The translations under genes and the position numbers were made by a program. This document shows positions 43,097 through 51,330 of a stretch of 64,000 bases of DNA, piece after piece. How positions within the stretch are numbered: position 1 is the first letter of the stretch; each line of letters opens with the position of its first letter. The DNA lies in contig NZ_CP011114.1 in NCBI RefSeq assembly GCF_000993825.1, forward strand, positions 5,084,001 through 5,148,000. The letters run 5' to 3'. A model generated the notes under the pieces. That model was not told the origin of the DNA, searched no databases, and saw only the letters and a list, made by a program, of their open reading frames with translations. This stretch comes from Paenibacillus durus ATCC 35681. Its GTDB lineage: Bacteria > Bacillota > Bacilli > Paenibacillales > Paenibacillaceae.

Positions 43097-44983
43097 ATGC
43101 ATTTGGTGACGGCGGAGGAAATGCGGCGGCTGGACCGCATCACAATAGAACGGCTGGGCATTCCGGCGGTTGCCCTGATGGAAAATGCCGGGCGTGCCAT
43201 CGCGGAGGAGATTATCGCCCTGTGCCGGCGGCGCGGAGAGGGCAGCGCGCCGCCGGCAGCCCAGGCGGCGCGGGACAGCGGCGCGCCGCGCAGTGCCGGA
43301 GCGTGGGCGGCGGGCGCAGCCCACGAAGAAGCAGCCGCGCCGGGAGACGGCGCGGCTCGTAGTGCCGCCGCAGGGCGGGCGCTTCGCGGCGGAAACCCCG
43401 GCGGCGCGGCGCGCAATGGCGGAGCGTGGGCGGCAGGCGCAGCCCACGAAGAAGCGGCCGCACCGGGATTCGGCGCGGCTCGTAGTGCCGCCGCAGGGCG
43501 GGCGCTTCGCGGCGGCAATCCCGGCGGCGGCGCGCTGGCTGCCGCGCCGAAGCTCCACATCAGCGGGGACGCCGCGCTGATGGCGGAGCGTGCCGAAGAC
43601 GAGCATTGGCTCGTGCTCGTTGGCAAGGGCAACAACGGCGGCGACGGACTGGCCGCCGCCCGGTACTTAAGCGAGGCGGGCATCGCCGTCTCGCTGCTGT
43701 ACGCGGTCCCGCCGGAGTCGCTGACCGGCGAGGCCGCCCTGCAGCGCGATGCCGCTGCGGCAATGGGTCTGCCTGCCGCCGTGCATGGCGGCGGCAGTCC
43801 CGGCTTTGCCGGGTACAGCGGCATCCTGGATGCGCTGCTGGGCACGGGCGCCGCGGGGGCGCCGCGCGGCGCCTACGCGGAGCTGATTGCCGCCGCGAAC
43901 GGCAGCGGCAAGCCGATCGTGTCCGCTGACATTCCAAGCGGACTGAACGCGGACACGGGCGAGATGCATGAGCCGTGCATTCAGGCGTCGCTTACGGTCT
44001 GCCTCGCCTTTCTCAAGCGCGGCCTGCTCCAGTATCCCGGTTCGGGCGCAGCGGGCCGCATCGTTGTACGGTCAATCGGTATCCCGGCCGGACTCGCCCG
44101 GGAAGAGGGCTTGTCCGCCTACTGGCTTACACCCGCCGTGCTGGAAGGCGTTCTGGGCGTCGATGTCTCGCGTCGGCGCGTGCCCGACGGGCATAAAGGC
44201 ACCTACGGCCATGTGCTGGTGGCCGCCGGGTCCTTGCGCATGAGCGGGGCCGGGCTGATCGCCGCTCGCGCCTCGCTGCGGGCGGGCTGCGGGCTTGCGA
44301 CCTGGGCGGTGCCGGGCAAGCTGCTGCCTCTTCTCGTAGGCGCGGCTCCTGAGCTGATGCTAGCGGATGCTGGCGGTGAAGCGGACGGAACCTGGAATGC
44401 CGCGGCGGCCGAAGAGGTGCTGAATCTCGCCGATCAGAAGGATGTGCTGGCCGTCGGCCCGGGAATCGGGCGGTTCCAAGAGGACAAGGAATGGCTCAAA
44501 AAAATTTGGGAAGGCGCGGAATGTCCGCTTGTCGTTGATGCCGACGCGCTGAACATTCTGGCGGAGTGTGACTACGGGGCATGGCAGAGCCGCCGGGAGC
44601 CTGTAATTCTGACGCCGCATCCTGGCGAAATGGCCCGGCTGGCCGGTGTGAGCACGAAGGAAGTCCAGCGTGACCGGATCGGGCTGGCGCTAAACTATGC
44701 CCGCGAGCGCGGTGTGATCCTTGTGCTTAAAGGGGCGCATACGGTGATTGCCTCGCCGGATGGCCGCATTTTTGTCAACACAACCGGACATCCGGGGATG
44801 GCCACCGGCGGCGCGGGTGACTGCCTAACCGGCATCATCGCCGGTCTGCTGGCGCAGGGGCTGGACGGCGTCCAGGCGGCGGCGTTCGGGGTCTATTTGC
44901 ATGGACTGGCCGGTGAAAGGGCGGCTCTTCTCCGGGACAATCCGGCGTCGGTTATCGCTTCGGACATTATCGAGGCGCTCTGA
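43097..44983 (+). CDS. nnr: Bifunctional NAD(P)H-hydrate epimerase/dehydratase with a repeat insertion
   Basis: This enzyme repairs hydrated NAD(P)H. The N-terminal YjeF_N epimerase has EEMRRLDRITIERLGI at the start and GKGNNGGDGLAAARYL. The C-terminal ADP-dependent dehydratase has GHKGTYGHVLVAAGS, LTPHPGEMARLAG and the nucleotide motif GMATGGAGDCLTGI. Length is 628 residues against about 500 for the family. The excess is an Ala/Gly/Arg-rich insertion (about residues 50-155) holding two copies of a 41-residue, 123-base tandem repeat. It lies between helix 1 and the first Rossmann strand, in frame. Confidence 0.9.
   Translation: MHLVTAEEMRRLDRITIERLGIPAVALMENAGRAIAEEIIALCRRRGEGSAPPAAQAARDSGAPRSAGAWAAGAAHEEAAAPGDGAARSAAAGRALRGGNPGGAARNGGAWAAGAAHEEAAAPGFGAARSAAAGRALRGGNPGGGALAAAPKLHISGDAALMAERAEDEHWLVLVGKGNNGGDGLAAARYLSEAGIAVSLLYAVPPESLTGEAALQRDAAAAMGLPAAVHGGGSPGFAGYSGILDALLGTGAAGAPRGAYAELIAAANGSGKPIVSADIPSGLNADTGEMHEPCIQASLTVCLAFLKRGLLQYPGSGAAGRIVVRSIGIPAGLAREEGLSAYWLTPAVLEGVLGVDVSRRRVPDGHKGTYGHVLVAAGSLRMSGAGLIAARASLRAGCGLATWAVPGKLLPLLVGAAPELMLADAGGEADGTWNAAAAEEVLNLADQKDVLAVGPGIGRFQEDKEWLKKIWEGAECPLVVDADALNILAECDYGAWQSRREPVILTPHPGEMARLAGVSTKEVQRDRIGLALNYARERGVILVLKGAHTVIASPDGRIFVNTTGHPGMATGGAGDCLTGIIAGLLAQGLDGVQAAAFGVYLHGLAGERAALLRDNPASVIASDIIEAL
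43298..43531 (+). repeat. 123-base tandem repeat inside nnr
   Basis: Copy 1 is 43298-43420 and copy 2 is 43421 to about 43531 (incomplete). Each begins GGAGCGTGGGCGG and encodes AWAAGAAHEEAAAPG followed by GAARSAAAGRALRGGNPGG. It is very GC-rich and stays in frame. Confidence 0.85.
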
Positions 44984-44984
44984 T

Positions 44985-45428
44985 TCAGAGCAGCAGGCAG
45001 AGTAGCGGAACGAACAGGGCGAACACGGGCAGCAGCTCCGGAATGTGTTCACCGGCTAACTGGGCCAAGCGGAACAGGAGCAGCACGGCTATTCCAGTGA
45101 ACGCGTTGTTTACCCATCCGTTTCCCTGGTCGTGAGCGAGCCACAGGCCTGCGCCGAACCCGGCAAGGACATAAATGATCAAGAGGAAGGCTCTTGATCC
45201 GGTTCCCGTCAGTCTAAGCAGGCCGTCAGCCAGCAGCGAGACGGTAAGAGCATAGGAGTATACATTGTATGCCGGCGAAGCCAGCCAGCCTGCGGCGGCA
45301 TCAGGCGCGGCAAGTGAGATCAGGCCCAGCAGCGTGAAGGTCAATCCGGCAGCGGACAGCTTGCTCAGCGCATACATACCCGCCGTCAGGCGGACGGACG
45401 AGAAGTTATCGGTGCGTACAGGTTTCAT
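44985..45428 (-). CDS. Membrane protein of unknown function
   Basis: This 147-residue protein has four hydrophobic helices and starts at ATG 45428, nine bases after AAAGGAG; seven upstream residues are not supported. It is convergent with nnr, with one base between the stops, and it ends LPVFALFVPLLCLLL. The family is not recognised. Confidence 0.6.
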   Translation of the reverse strand: MKPVRTDNFSSVRLTAGMYALSKLSAAGLTFTLLGLISLAAPDAAAGWLASPAYNVYSYALTVSLLADGLLRLTGTGSRAFLLIIYVLAGFGAGLWLAHDQGNGWVNNAFTGIAVLLLFRLAQLAGEHIPELLPVFALFVPLLCLLL

Positions 45429-45463
45429 ATACCGACTCTCCTTTGGCAAAATAGGCTGTAATT

Positions 45464-45606
45464 CTGCGTTTATATAAAGGACGGCGCAGCCGTTTCTTCT
45501 TGAAATATAAGACTTTATAAGCTTCGCGCCTATCGTTTGGTCTTATATTTTTACGAGAAACGTACCTGCGTCTTAAAAGACGCCGTCAGGCGTTTCTTCT
45601 TAGGTG
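45464..45606 (+). repeat. Duplicated hairpin element
   Basis: Two degenerate copies lie about 100 bases apart. Each starts CTGCGT and carries a short hairpin: ACGGC-gca-GCCGT at 45481-45493 and ACGCC-gtca-GGCGT at 45580-45593. Both are followed by TTCTTCTT. Between them AAATATAAGAC (45503-45513) and GTCTTATATTT (45540-45550) form a perfect 11-bp inverted repeat. There is no gene here. Confidence 0.65.
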
Positions 45607-45726
45607 ATATATTTCTATGCATACGCCGAGGAAAGGGTGACCGCCTAAGCGGCGGATCGCCGGTGACCATCGGTAATAAAGGGGGGGAGCCGCGCCTAGT
45701 TGCACGTTTTACAGCAGGGAAGTGGC

Positions 45727-45763
45727 CTGTGGAGTGCCGGGAGATCTGGCCTAACTCCGCAGT
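45727..45763 (+). promoter_or_regulatory. Structured leader upstream of a GNAT gene
   Basis: CTGTGGAGT pairs with ACTCCGCAG over nine bases (one G-U), with an inner GCC/GGC stem. It lies 70 bases before the GNAT start. The type is unknown; it could be a cis-regulatory hairpin or part of the neighbouring repeat. Confidence 0.35.
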
Positions 45764-45832
45764 GTAAAGAAATGAAAACGGAATTGAAATTTCATGAAAT
45801 TGATGATAAAAGTTTAGGGGGTGACGGCATAC

Positions 45833-46339
45833 GTGGGAATGATGATCCGCAAGGCGTCGAACAAGGATGCCCCGGCCCTGGCCGGGCTAATGGAGCAGCT
45901 TGACGGCAAATCGCATTCTGTGCGGGATATAGAGCTTCGGCTGAATTTTATTGAAAAAAGTCCCATCGAGGATCTGTTTGTATGCGAAAGCTCAGCGTCA
46001 TCGGAAGAAGGCGAGGGATCGGCTTTGCCCAAGCGAGAAACGAGTGTCCCTATAGGAGAGCCGGTCCTCCTTGGCTGTCTTGGATTTCGGCTGAGGGAAA
46101 ACATAGAAGATCTAACCCGATACGGGGAAATTTCACTACTGGTGACGGACAAGGCTGCCCGGAGACAGGGCGTCGCCAGCAGGCTGATGGCATTTGCGGA
46201 AAAAATGGCGGCGGAACGCGGCTGTAAGGGGACCTGGCTTGTCAGCGGAACCGCCCGGGAAGAGGCGCATCGTTTCTACCGGGAGCTGGGCTATGAGATA
46301 ACGGGTTACCGTTTCGTAAAGCGGGGAACGGAGAACTGA
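45833..46339 (+). CDS. GNAT-family N-acetyltransferase
   Basis: The acetyl-CoA-binding signature is in ISLLVTDKAARRQGVASRLMAFAEKMA, near residues 100-125, and the C-terminal FYRELGYEITGYRFVK motif is standard. A central Ser/Glu-rich stretch (about residues 50-70) is unusual. The start is uncertain: GTG at 45833 lies 11 bases after AGGGGG, and two ATG codons follow at 45839 and 45842. The acceptor substrate is unknown. A second GNAT gene follows 28 bases downstream. Confidence 0.82.
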   Translation: MGMMIRKASNKDAPALAGLMEQLDGKSHSVRDIELRLNFIEKSPIEDLFVCESSASSEEGEGSALPKRETSVPIGEPVLLGCLGFRLRENIEDLTRYGEISLLVTDKAARRQGVASRLMAFAEKMAAERGCKGTWLVSGTAREEAHRFYRELGYEITGYRFVKRGTEN

Positions 46340-46367
46340 TTATTTTGCATGGGGAAATTGGGGGAGA

Positions 46368-46787
46368 ATGATGATTTACAGAGAGATGACGAAGGAAGAT
46401 TACGATGCGGCCTATGGGCTGTGGGAGAATACCGTAGGCATGGGGCTCAGCACGGCGGATTCGCGGGAGGAGATTGTCCGATTTCTGGAGAGAAACCGCG
46501 GTCTTAGCCATGTATGCGTCGCTCCGGATGGCGGGATTGCCGGTACGGCGCTGTGCGGGCATGATGGGCGGCGGGGCTTTTTATACCATGTGGCTGTAGG
46601 CGGCCAGTACCGGGGAAAAGGCATCGGGCGCGAACTGGTCACCCGCTGCCTCGATCGGCTGCGTTCGGAAGGCATCGCCAAATGCCACCTGATGGTCATT
46701 GGGAGCAATGCGGACGGACAGCGGTTCTGGAGCGGAATCGGCTGGGAGCTTAGGGACAGAATTTTGCTGTACTCGCACAGCACCTGA
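46368..46787 (+). CDS. GNAT-family N-acetyltransferase
   Basis: This 139-residue enzyme has the motif A stretch LYHVAVGGQYRGKGIGRELVTRCLDRL and a C-terminal GWELRDRILLYS. It is similar to small stand-alone GNATs acting on amino acids or amines. It is probably co-transcribed with the previous GNAT gene, with GGGGGAGA ahead of its ATG. The substrate is unknown. Confidence 0.85.
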   Translation: MMIYREMTKEDYDAAYGLWENTVGMGLSTADSREEIVRFLERNRGLSHVCVAPDGGIAGTALCGHDGRRGFLYHVAVGGQYRGKGIGRELVTRCLDRLRSEGIAKCHLMVIGSNADGQRFWSGIGWELRDRILLYSHST

Positions 46788-46883
46788 TGCTGCCGGTTCT
46801 TTTTTAAAAAAGGGACTGTTTATTTGGTATTTGCGTGGTGTTCGGCGTCCGGTGAATAGTCTGCAATCCGTTGTTCGACAAAT

Positions 46884-46913
46884 TTCACAGTTTTTCGGCC
46901 GTTAAAGTATAAT
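46884..46913 (+). promoter_or_regulatory. sdaAB promoter
   Basis: TTCACA (46884-46889) and TATAAT (46908-46913) are spaced by 18 bases, about 90 bases before the gene. Confidence 0.6.
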
Positions 46914-47003
46914 AGTAAGGCAATGAATCTTTGCTCTTAAATGGACGAAGCGGGGAAACCGAATGCGGCATTGTGAGATTTGGAAGAAAGCGGAGGCTTA
47001 AGC

Positions 47004-47708
47004 ATGCGGTTTAAGGATGTATTTTCTATTATAGGGCCGGCGATGGTCGGGCCATCGAGTTCCCATACGGCGGGCGCGGCCCGCATTGGCCGGGCGGCTA
47101 GACAGCTGCTGGGAGAAATGCCGCGACAGGCGGAGGTTATCTTCTTCGGGTCGTTTGCGGCTACGTATCAGGGACATGGTACGGACCGGGCGATTGCCGG
47201 GGGGCTGCTCGGTTACTCAACGGACGATCTGCGGCTGCCGGAATCCATCGAAATTGCTGAAAGCAGCGGCATGGAAATTTCGTTCCGGCAGGGAACCGGC
47301 TTATTTCCCCATCCCAATACGGTGCGGCTGCAGCTGACCGGAAGCACCGGGGAGCTGACGCTTACAGGCATATCCATCGGCGGCGGCAATATTGAAATTA
47401 TCGATATCGACGGCTTCAGCGTCAGACTGTCCGGAATGTATCCGACTGTTCTGATCCATCATATGGATTATCTCGGTGTGCTGGCAAGCGTAACCGATAC
47501 GATGCGCCGGGGACAGGTGAACATTGGGCATATGTCTTTGGACCGTAAGAACCGCAGCGGAGCGGCGCTGACCGTGCTGGAGCTGGATGAAGTTCTGCCT
47601 CGGGAACTGCTGCGGGAGCTTGAAGAACTGCCTGCGGTGAAGTCGGTGAAGCTGATCCACCTGGATGAAAGCTCGAAGGATGAGAATGGAGAGGGGCGGA
47701 GCTTATGA
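47004..47708 (+). CDS. sdaAB: L-serine dehydratase beta subunit
   Basis: This 234-residue subunit has the serine dehydratase beta domain (GPAMVGPSSSHTAGAARIGR) and a C-terminal ACT-like domain (MYPTVLIHHMDYLGVLASVTD). ATG at 47004 follows GGAGG; eight upstream residues are not supported. It overlaps sdaAA by four bases. The two-subunit iron-sulfur enzyme converts L-serine to pyruvate and ammonia. Confidence 0.94.
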   Translation: MRFKDVFSIIGPAMVGPSSSHTAGAARIGRAARQLLGEMPRQAEVIFFGSFAATYQGHGTDRAIAGGLLGYSTDDLRLPESIEIAESSGMEISFRQGTGLFPHPNTVRLQLTGSTGELTLTGISIGGGNIEIIDIDGFSVRLSGMYPTVLIHHMDYLGVLASVTDTMRRGQVNIGHMSLDRKNRSGAALTVLELDEVLPRELLRELEELPAVKSVKLIHLDESSKDENGEGRSL

Positions 47709-48580
47709 ATTTTCAAACGTTGAGCCAGCTCGCCGTTCTGGCGGAACAACGGGCTTTGAGCATTGGCGCTCTGATGGTGGAAGAGCAAAGCGCAGAATCC
47801 GGACGGTCAGCCGAACATGAATTTGCCAAAATGAAGGAATATTACGGAGTAATGAAAGAAGCTGTCCGGCGGGGAATGCAGGAGGATACAACTTCGCGCA
47901 GCGGACTTACGGGACAGGACGCCCAGCGCGTCGGCGCCTATAACGCCGCGAGTGAATCCTGCCTTGGCGGCCCGGCCGGGCAGGCGATGGCCTATGCGCT
48001 CGCCGTCTCGGAGGTGAACGCCTCGATGGGGCGCATCATCGCCACGCCGACGGCCGGGTCCTGCGGCATTATTCCCGGTGTATTCCTAAGCTGCCAAGAG
48101 CGCTTCGGCTGGGACGACGATTACATGACGTACGGTCTGTTTGCCGCCGGAGCCATTGGCTATGTCATCGCCAATAATTCCTTCGTCTCCGGTGCGGAGG
48201 GAGGCTGCCAGGCCGAGGTCGGCTCGGCGATCGGGATGGCGGCGGGAGCACTGACCGAGCTGCGCGGCGGCACTCCGGCTCAGGCGGTGCATGCCGTGGG
48301 TCTGGCGCTGAAGAATACGCTCGGACTGATCTGTGATCCAGTCGGGGGACTGGTTGAAATCCCCTGCATCGTCCGCAACGGCTTCGGCGCTGTGACAGCG
48401 CTGGCCGCAGCGGATATGGCGCTGGCGGGAGTGCGCAGCGTCATTCCATCCGACGAGGTCATCAAGGTTATGCTGGAGGTAGGCTCGTCCATGCCGGAGA
48501 TTCACCGCGAGACGGCCGGCGGAGGGCTCGCTCAGACGCCGACCGGCCGCAAAATCATGGACGATTTGCGGCGCAAATAG
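47705..48580 (+). CDS. sdaAA: L-serine dehydratase alpha subunit
   Basis: This 291-residue iron-sulfur subunit has cysteines in SESCLGGPAG, TAGSCGIIPGV and LICDPVGGLVEIPC that can ligand the [4Fe-4S] cluster. The C-terminus is HRETAGGGLAQTPTGR. It is translationally coupled to sdaAB (ATGA overlap) and convergent with yneQ, six bases away. Confidence 0.95.
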   Translation: MNFQTLSQLAVLAEQRALSIGALMVEEQSAESGRSAEHEFAKMKEYYGVMKEAVRRGMQEDTTSRSGLTGQDAQRVGAYNAASESCLGGPAGQAMAYALAVSEVNASMGRIIATPTAGSCGIIPGVFLSCQERFGWDDDYMTYGLFAAGAIGYVIANNSFVSGAEGGCQAEVGSAIGMAAGALTELRGGTPAQAVHAVGLALKNTLGLICDPVGGLVEIPCIVRNGFGAVTALAAADMALAGVRSVIPSDEVIKVMLEVGSSMPEIHRETAGGGLAQTPTGRKIMDDLRRK

Positions 48581-48586
48581 AGCGGA

Positions 48587-48889
48587 CTACAGCAAATTGA
48601 AGCGGCGGAGCTGCTCCCATTGCCCCTCCAGCTTGAGGATTTCCGGCTGCCTTGGTCCGATGAGATCGAAATGGGGGAACGGCGGCCGGTTGTGAATACG
48701 CTCCGGTGGCAGTCCGTTGGCCCTGCACCAGTCGGCAAGGCGATCCAGATCACTGCAGCCGACTTTGGTCACGGTCGTTATGCCGGGAAACCTCGGATCG
48801 AGCCAGAAATGGGTCAGGAAGGCGATCTCCCCTGCGGCGACCGCTTTTTTCCATCGGTTCAATTCTTCGCGTTTAATGCCAAAAGCCAT
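48587..48889 (-). CDS. yneQ: YneQ-family protein
   Basis: This 100-residue conserved protein (MAFGIKREELNRWKKAV, EIAFLTHFWLDPRFPGITTV, PPFPHFDLIGPRQPEILK) closely resembles B. subtilis YneQ in length and pattern. The ATG at 48889 follows AAGGATG. A longer frame upstream reaches into the ywbE ribosome binding site and is not supported. The function is unknown. It runs divergently from ywbE. Confidence 0.85.
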   Translation of the reverse strand: MAFGIKREELNRWKKAVAAGEIAFLTHFWLDPRFPGITTVTKVGCSDLDRLADWCRANGLPPERIHNRPPFPHFDLIGPRQPEILKLEGQWEQLRRFNLL

Positions 48890-48941
48890 AGCGGGTTCAT
48901 CCTTATCTATGTGTAGAGTCATAATGAAAGGAGGATAAATC

Positions 48942-49139
48942 ATGAATGGACAAAGCAGATCGGATATCCGGCCAGGGCTTGAAGTGGATATCGTGCTGAA
49001 ACAGGACCAGGCCTCGGGCAAGCTGACCCGGGGGACGGTCAAGGATATTTTGACGAATTCGCCCCGTCATCCGCACGGCATCAAGGTAAGGCTGACGAGC
49101 GGCCACGTGGGCCGGGTCAAGCATATCTTGGGGCCATAG
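48942..49139 (+). CDS. ywbE: YwbE-family protein
   Basis: This 65-residue protein is nearly the standard YwbE sequence (RPGLEVDIVLKQDQASGKLTRG, VKDILTNSPRHPHGIKVRL, VGRVKHIL). The function is unknown; the family is highly conserved in Firmicutes and looks like a small beta-barrel. It has a strong AAAGGAGG. Confidence 0.92.
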   Translation: MNGQSRSDIRPGLEVDIVLKQDQASGKLTRGTVKDILTNSPRHPHGIKVRLTSGHVGRVKHILGP

Positions 49140-49301
49140 CATGTCCGAAGCTGCCGGGCAGGCGGACCCCGGGTGAATTGGGCAGCGTCCGGCCAGCCTG
49201 TTAGGGCGGCTTCGATCCGGGCGATGCGGCTCTCAGGACGCTCAGATAAATTAATCGGCAAGCGCAGCGAGGGCCGGGGATGCTTCCGCCGTCACTGCCG
49301 C

Positions 49302-49362
49302 GAAACGCCCCGTTCTACGGCGCCAGGGTGCCAGACCCTGCCCGTCGGACGGGGCGTTTCGT
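49302..49362. terminator. Long hairpin between ywbE and the HNH gene
   Basis: CGAAACGCCCCGT (49302-49314) pairs perfectly with 49350-49362, with an inner CAGGG/CCCTG stem. It serves the convergent minus-strand gene ending at 49382. Confidence 0.65.
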
Positions 49363-49381
49363 AAATTTACAGATATTCACG

Positions 49382-50455
49382 TTATTTGCCCATAAATTCA
49401 TCCGCGTACTGGTCCGCCTTAGCCTGGTTGCACAGATTACAGGCGCAGACGCAGTTTACCGGCGTTGTATGTCCACCTTTGGCGCGGGGCAGCAGGTGGT
49501 CGATCGTATCCCCGTACAGACCGCAGAAATAGCATGTATAGTTGTCCCGGGTCAAAATATATCGGCGAAAATCCTTGTTGCTGTACAGCCGGCGGATCGT
49601 CCGCCTGTTGACTACCACGGCGGCCTGCTCTCGAACCAGAGTAACGGCGAGATCGAGATCGATCTCCTGATGCCAGCGCCGCCCTTTGTCGCTGTGCCCC
49701 CGCATCAGAATCATTCCCTGCTTGGAGGGAATGAGCGCGGAGACATCATCCGGAGCGGGCCTTGGCCCGCGCTGGCGCTGAAGGGCCGACGTCTGCTCCG
49801 CCGCGCGCGGCCGGGGCTTGGGCTTGGCGGAGCCATCCGCAGCCGAGCCATGCAGCCTCCGCTCGGAAGAGTCCGGGCGCCGGGAACGCTTATGCTTGCG
49901 TTCGCGGGGCAGGCGCGCCTCCCCGGCGGCGCTTGGCGCGGCAGCGCCCGGTACAGGCGCCTGCGCTGGCGCACCACCCGGCGCGGACGCCTTCCGCGCT
50001 GGCGCTTCTGTCTGGCGGCGCAGGCTGGCCCTGCCGGTTCCGCCCGGCGCCGGGGCGGAGCCGCCCGCCGGAACCGGCGCCGCTTGGCGGCCGGGCACTT
50101 CGGCGGCGCGGACTGCCGCCGCTGCTGCCGGGCGGTCCGCCTTCGGAGCCGCCGCGCCGGATTCTGGCGCCGCCGCCCGGGACTTGGGCGCCGCTTGGCG
50201 GCCGGTCGCTTCGGCGGCTTTATGGGCCGCTTCGGCTTCGCGGCGTTTTCGGCATTCCCGGCAGGCGCCGCGGCGAGACTCCGATTTGGAGCGCTTGCCG
50301 GTGCGTCGGCGGAATTCCGAGAGCGGTTTATACTGATGACAATAAGCGCACTGTTTGGTTGCATGCGGATCAACTAATAGTATGGACATGCTCAAAAGCG
50401 ACGGCTGAAAGCCGCCGCTCTCTGTCACCTCGTTTTTTGAAATATATGAATTCAT
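49382..50455 (-). CDS. HNH endonuclease with an extended low-complexity linker
   Basis: A zinc-knuckle-like segment (CAYCHQYKPLSEF and CRECRKRR, near 35-70) is followed by about 150 Ala/Pro/Gly/Arg-rich residues. The C-terminal HNH domain is RDNYTCYFCGLYGDTIDHLLPRAKGG with CNLCNQAKAD. HNH proteins of this type are metal-dependent nucleases of broad roles; this one has no phage or restriction neighbours. The linker includes a 37-residue (111-base) repeat (AAEATGRQAAP and AAEVPGRQAAP). The first ATG is weak in ribosome binding site; ATG at 50389 is an alternative start. Confidence 0.8.
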   Translation of the reverse strand: MNSYISKNEVTESGGFQPSLLSMSILLVDPHATKQCAYCHQYKPLSEFRRRTGKRSKSESRRGACRECRKRREAEAAHKAAEATGRQAAPKSRAAAPESGAAAPKADRPAAAAAVRAAEVPGRQAAPVPAGGSAPAPGGTGRASLRRQTEAPARKASAPGGAPAQAPVPGAAAPSAAGEARLPRERKHKRSRRPDSSERRLHGSAADGSAKPKPRPRAAEQTSALQRQRGPRPAPDDVSALIPSKQGMILMRGHSDKGRRWHQEIDLDLAVTLVREQAAVVVNRRTIRRLYSNKDFRRYILTRDNYTCYFCGLYGDTIDHLLPRAKGGHTTPVNCVCACNLCNQAKADQYADEFMGK

Positions 50456-50682
50456 ATTCCGCTTACGGAGCTAAAGTTATTAAATGTGGGGGAATCATTT
50501 ACACCCTTCGTTTAAGTATAACGTAAAGTGCGGATAATCACACTTCTGCTGTTCCCGGCACTTTTTGCACAGGGTGTAATCCGTATCTCATACCGGGGAG
50601 GGAGGCTTTGGTATAATGAAAGCAGCCGATGACCGCTCGTTCCTGAGCCGCCTAATCCAAGAATGGAAGCGGGGAAGCATGG

Positions 50683-51279
50683 ATGAATCAAAGAGTAAAA
50701 GAAACGGTTGAGCCTAGCGCGGGAGCGGGAACGGCAAAGGCCGGAAAACGGTCGTCCGCCGTACTGTTTCTTTACGTTTTACAGGTTTTTTTGGGCGTGG
50801 GGGCGATCTTCGGCGGGCTAGCCCTCATTATCGATCCAAGCGGAGGCATGATGGGAATGCCAGCGGATACGGTGCTGGAGCGTTCCCCTTTTTCCAGCTT
50901 TTTGTTCCCGGGTATTTTATTGCTGGCGGTATTCGGAGTGTTTCCGCTCTTTGTACTGTACGGTATGGTCAAAAGACCGCGCTGGGCATGGGCCGACGCG
51001 CTTAATCCTTTTAAAGAGCTGCATTCCGCGTGGACATTATCATTATATGTGGGATTCGGACAAATTATCTGGATTATGGTGGAAACTTATATCATGAATG
51101 CGGTCGCACTTGTGCACGTTTTTTATATGAGTCTTGGAATGCTCATTCAGATCGTGACTCTCCTGCCTTCGGTCCAGCGGTTCTTTCAGCTGCCTCACTC
51201 GCCGGAGAGCCATGGGGGAGATGATGGAAAGGGCGGGCGCAGTCTCAAGGTAAAGATAAACAGCCCGGGAAGGCTGTAA
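50683..51279 (+). CDS. Membrane protein of unknown function, four TM segments
   Basis: This 198-residue protein has an Ala/Gly/Lys-rich N-terminus and four hydrophobic helices near 28-50, 75-98, 115-140 and 143-165. An acidic, glycine-rich cytoplasmic tail follows. GGGGAAGC lies just ahead of its ATG. It resembles generic DUF-type four-helix envelope proteins; no family was recognised. It lies 51 bases before the AAC(3) gene, so they may form a transcript. Confidence 0.65.
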   Translation: MNQRVKETVEPSAGAGTAKAGKRSSAVLFLYVLQVFLGVGAIFGGLALIIDPSGGMMGMPADTVLERSPFSSFLFPGILLLAVFGVFPLFVLYGMVKRPRWAWADALNPFKELHSAWTLSLYVGFGQIIWIMVETYIMNAVALVHVFYMSLGMLIQIVTLLPSVQRFFQLPHSPESHGGDDGKGGRSLKVKINSPGRL

Positions 51280-51330
51280 GAAGCTACGGCCCGGCTGCCG
51301 GAAGCAGATTACAAGATCGGAGATCATCAT

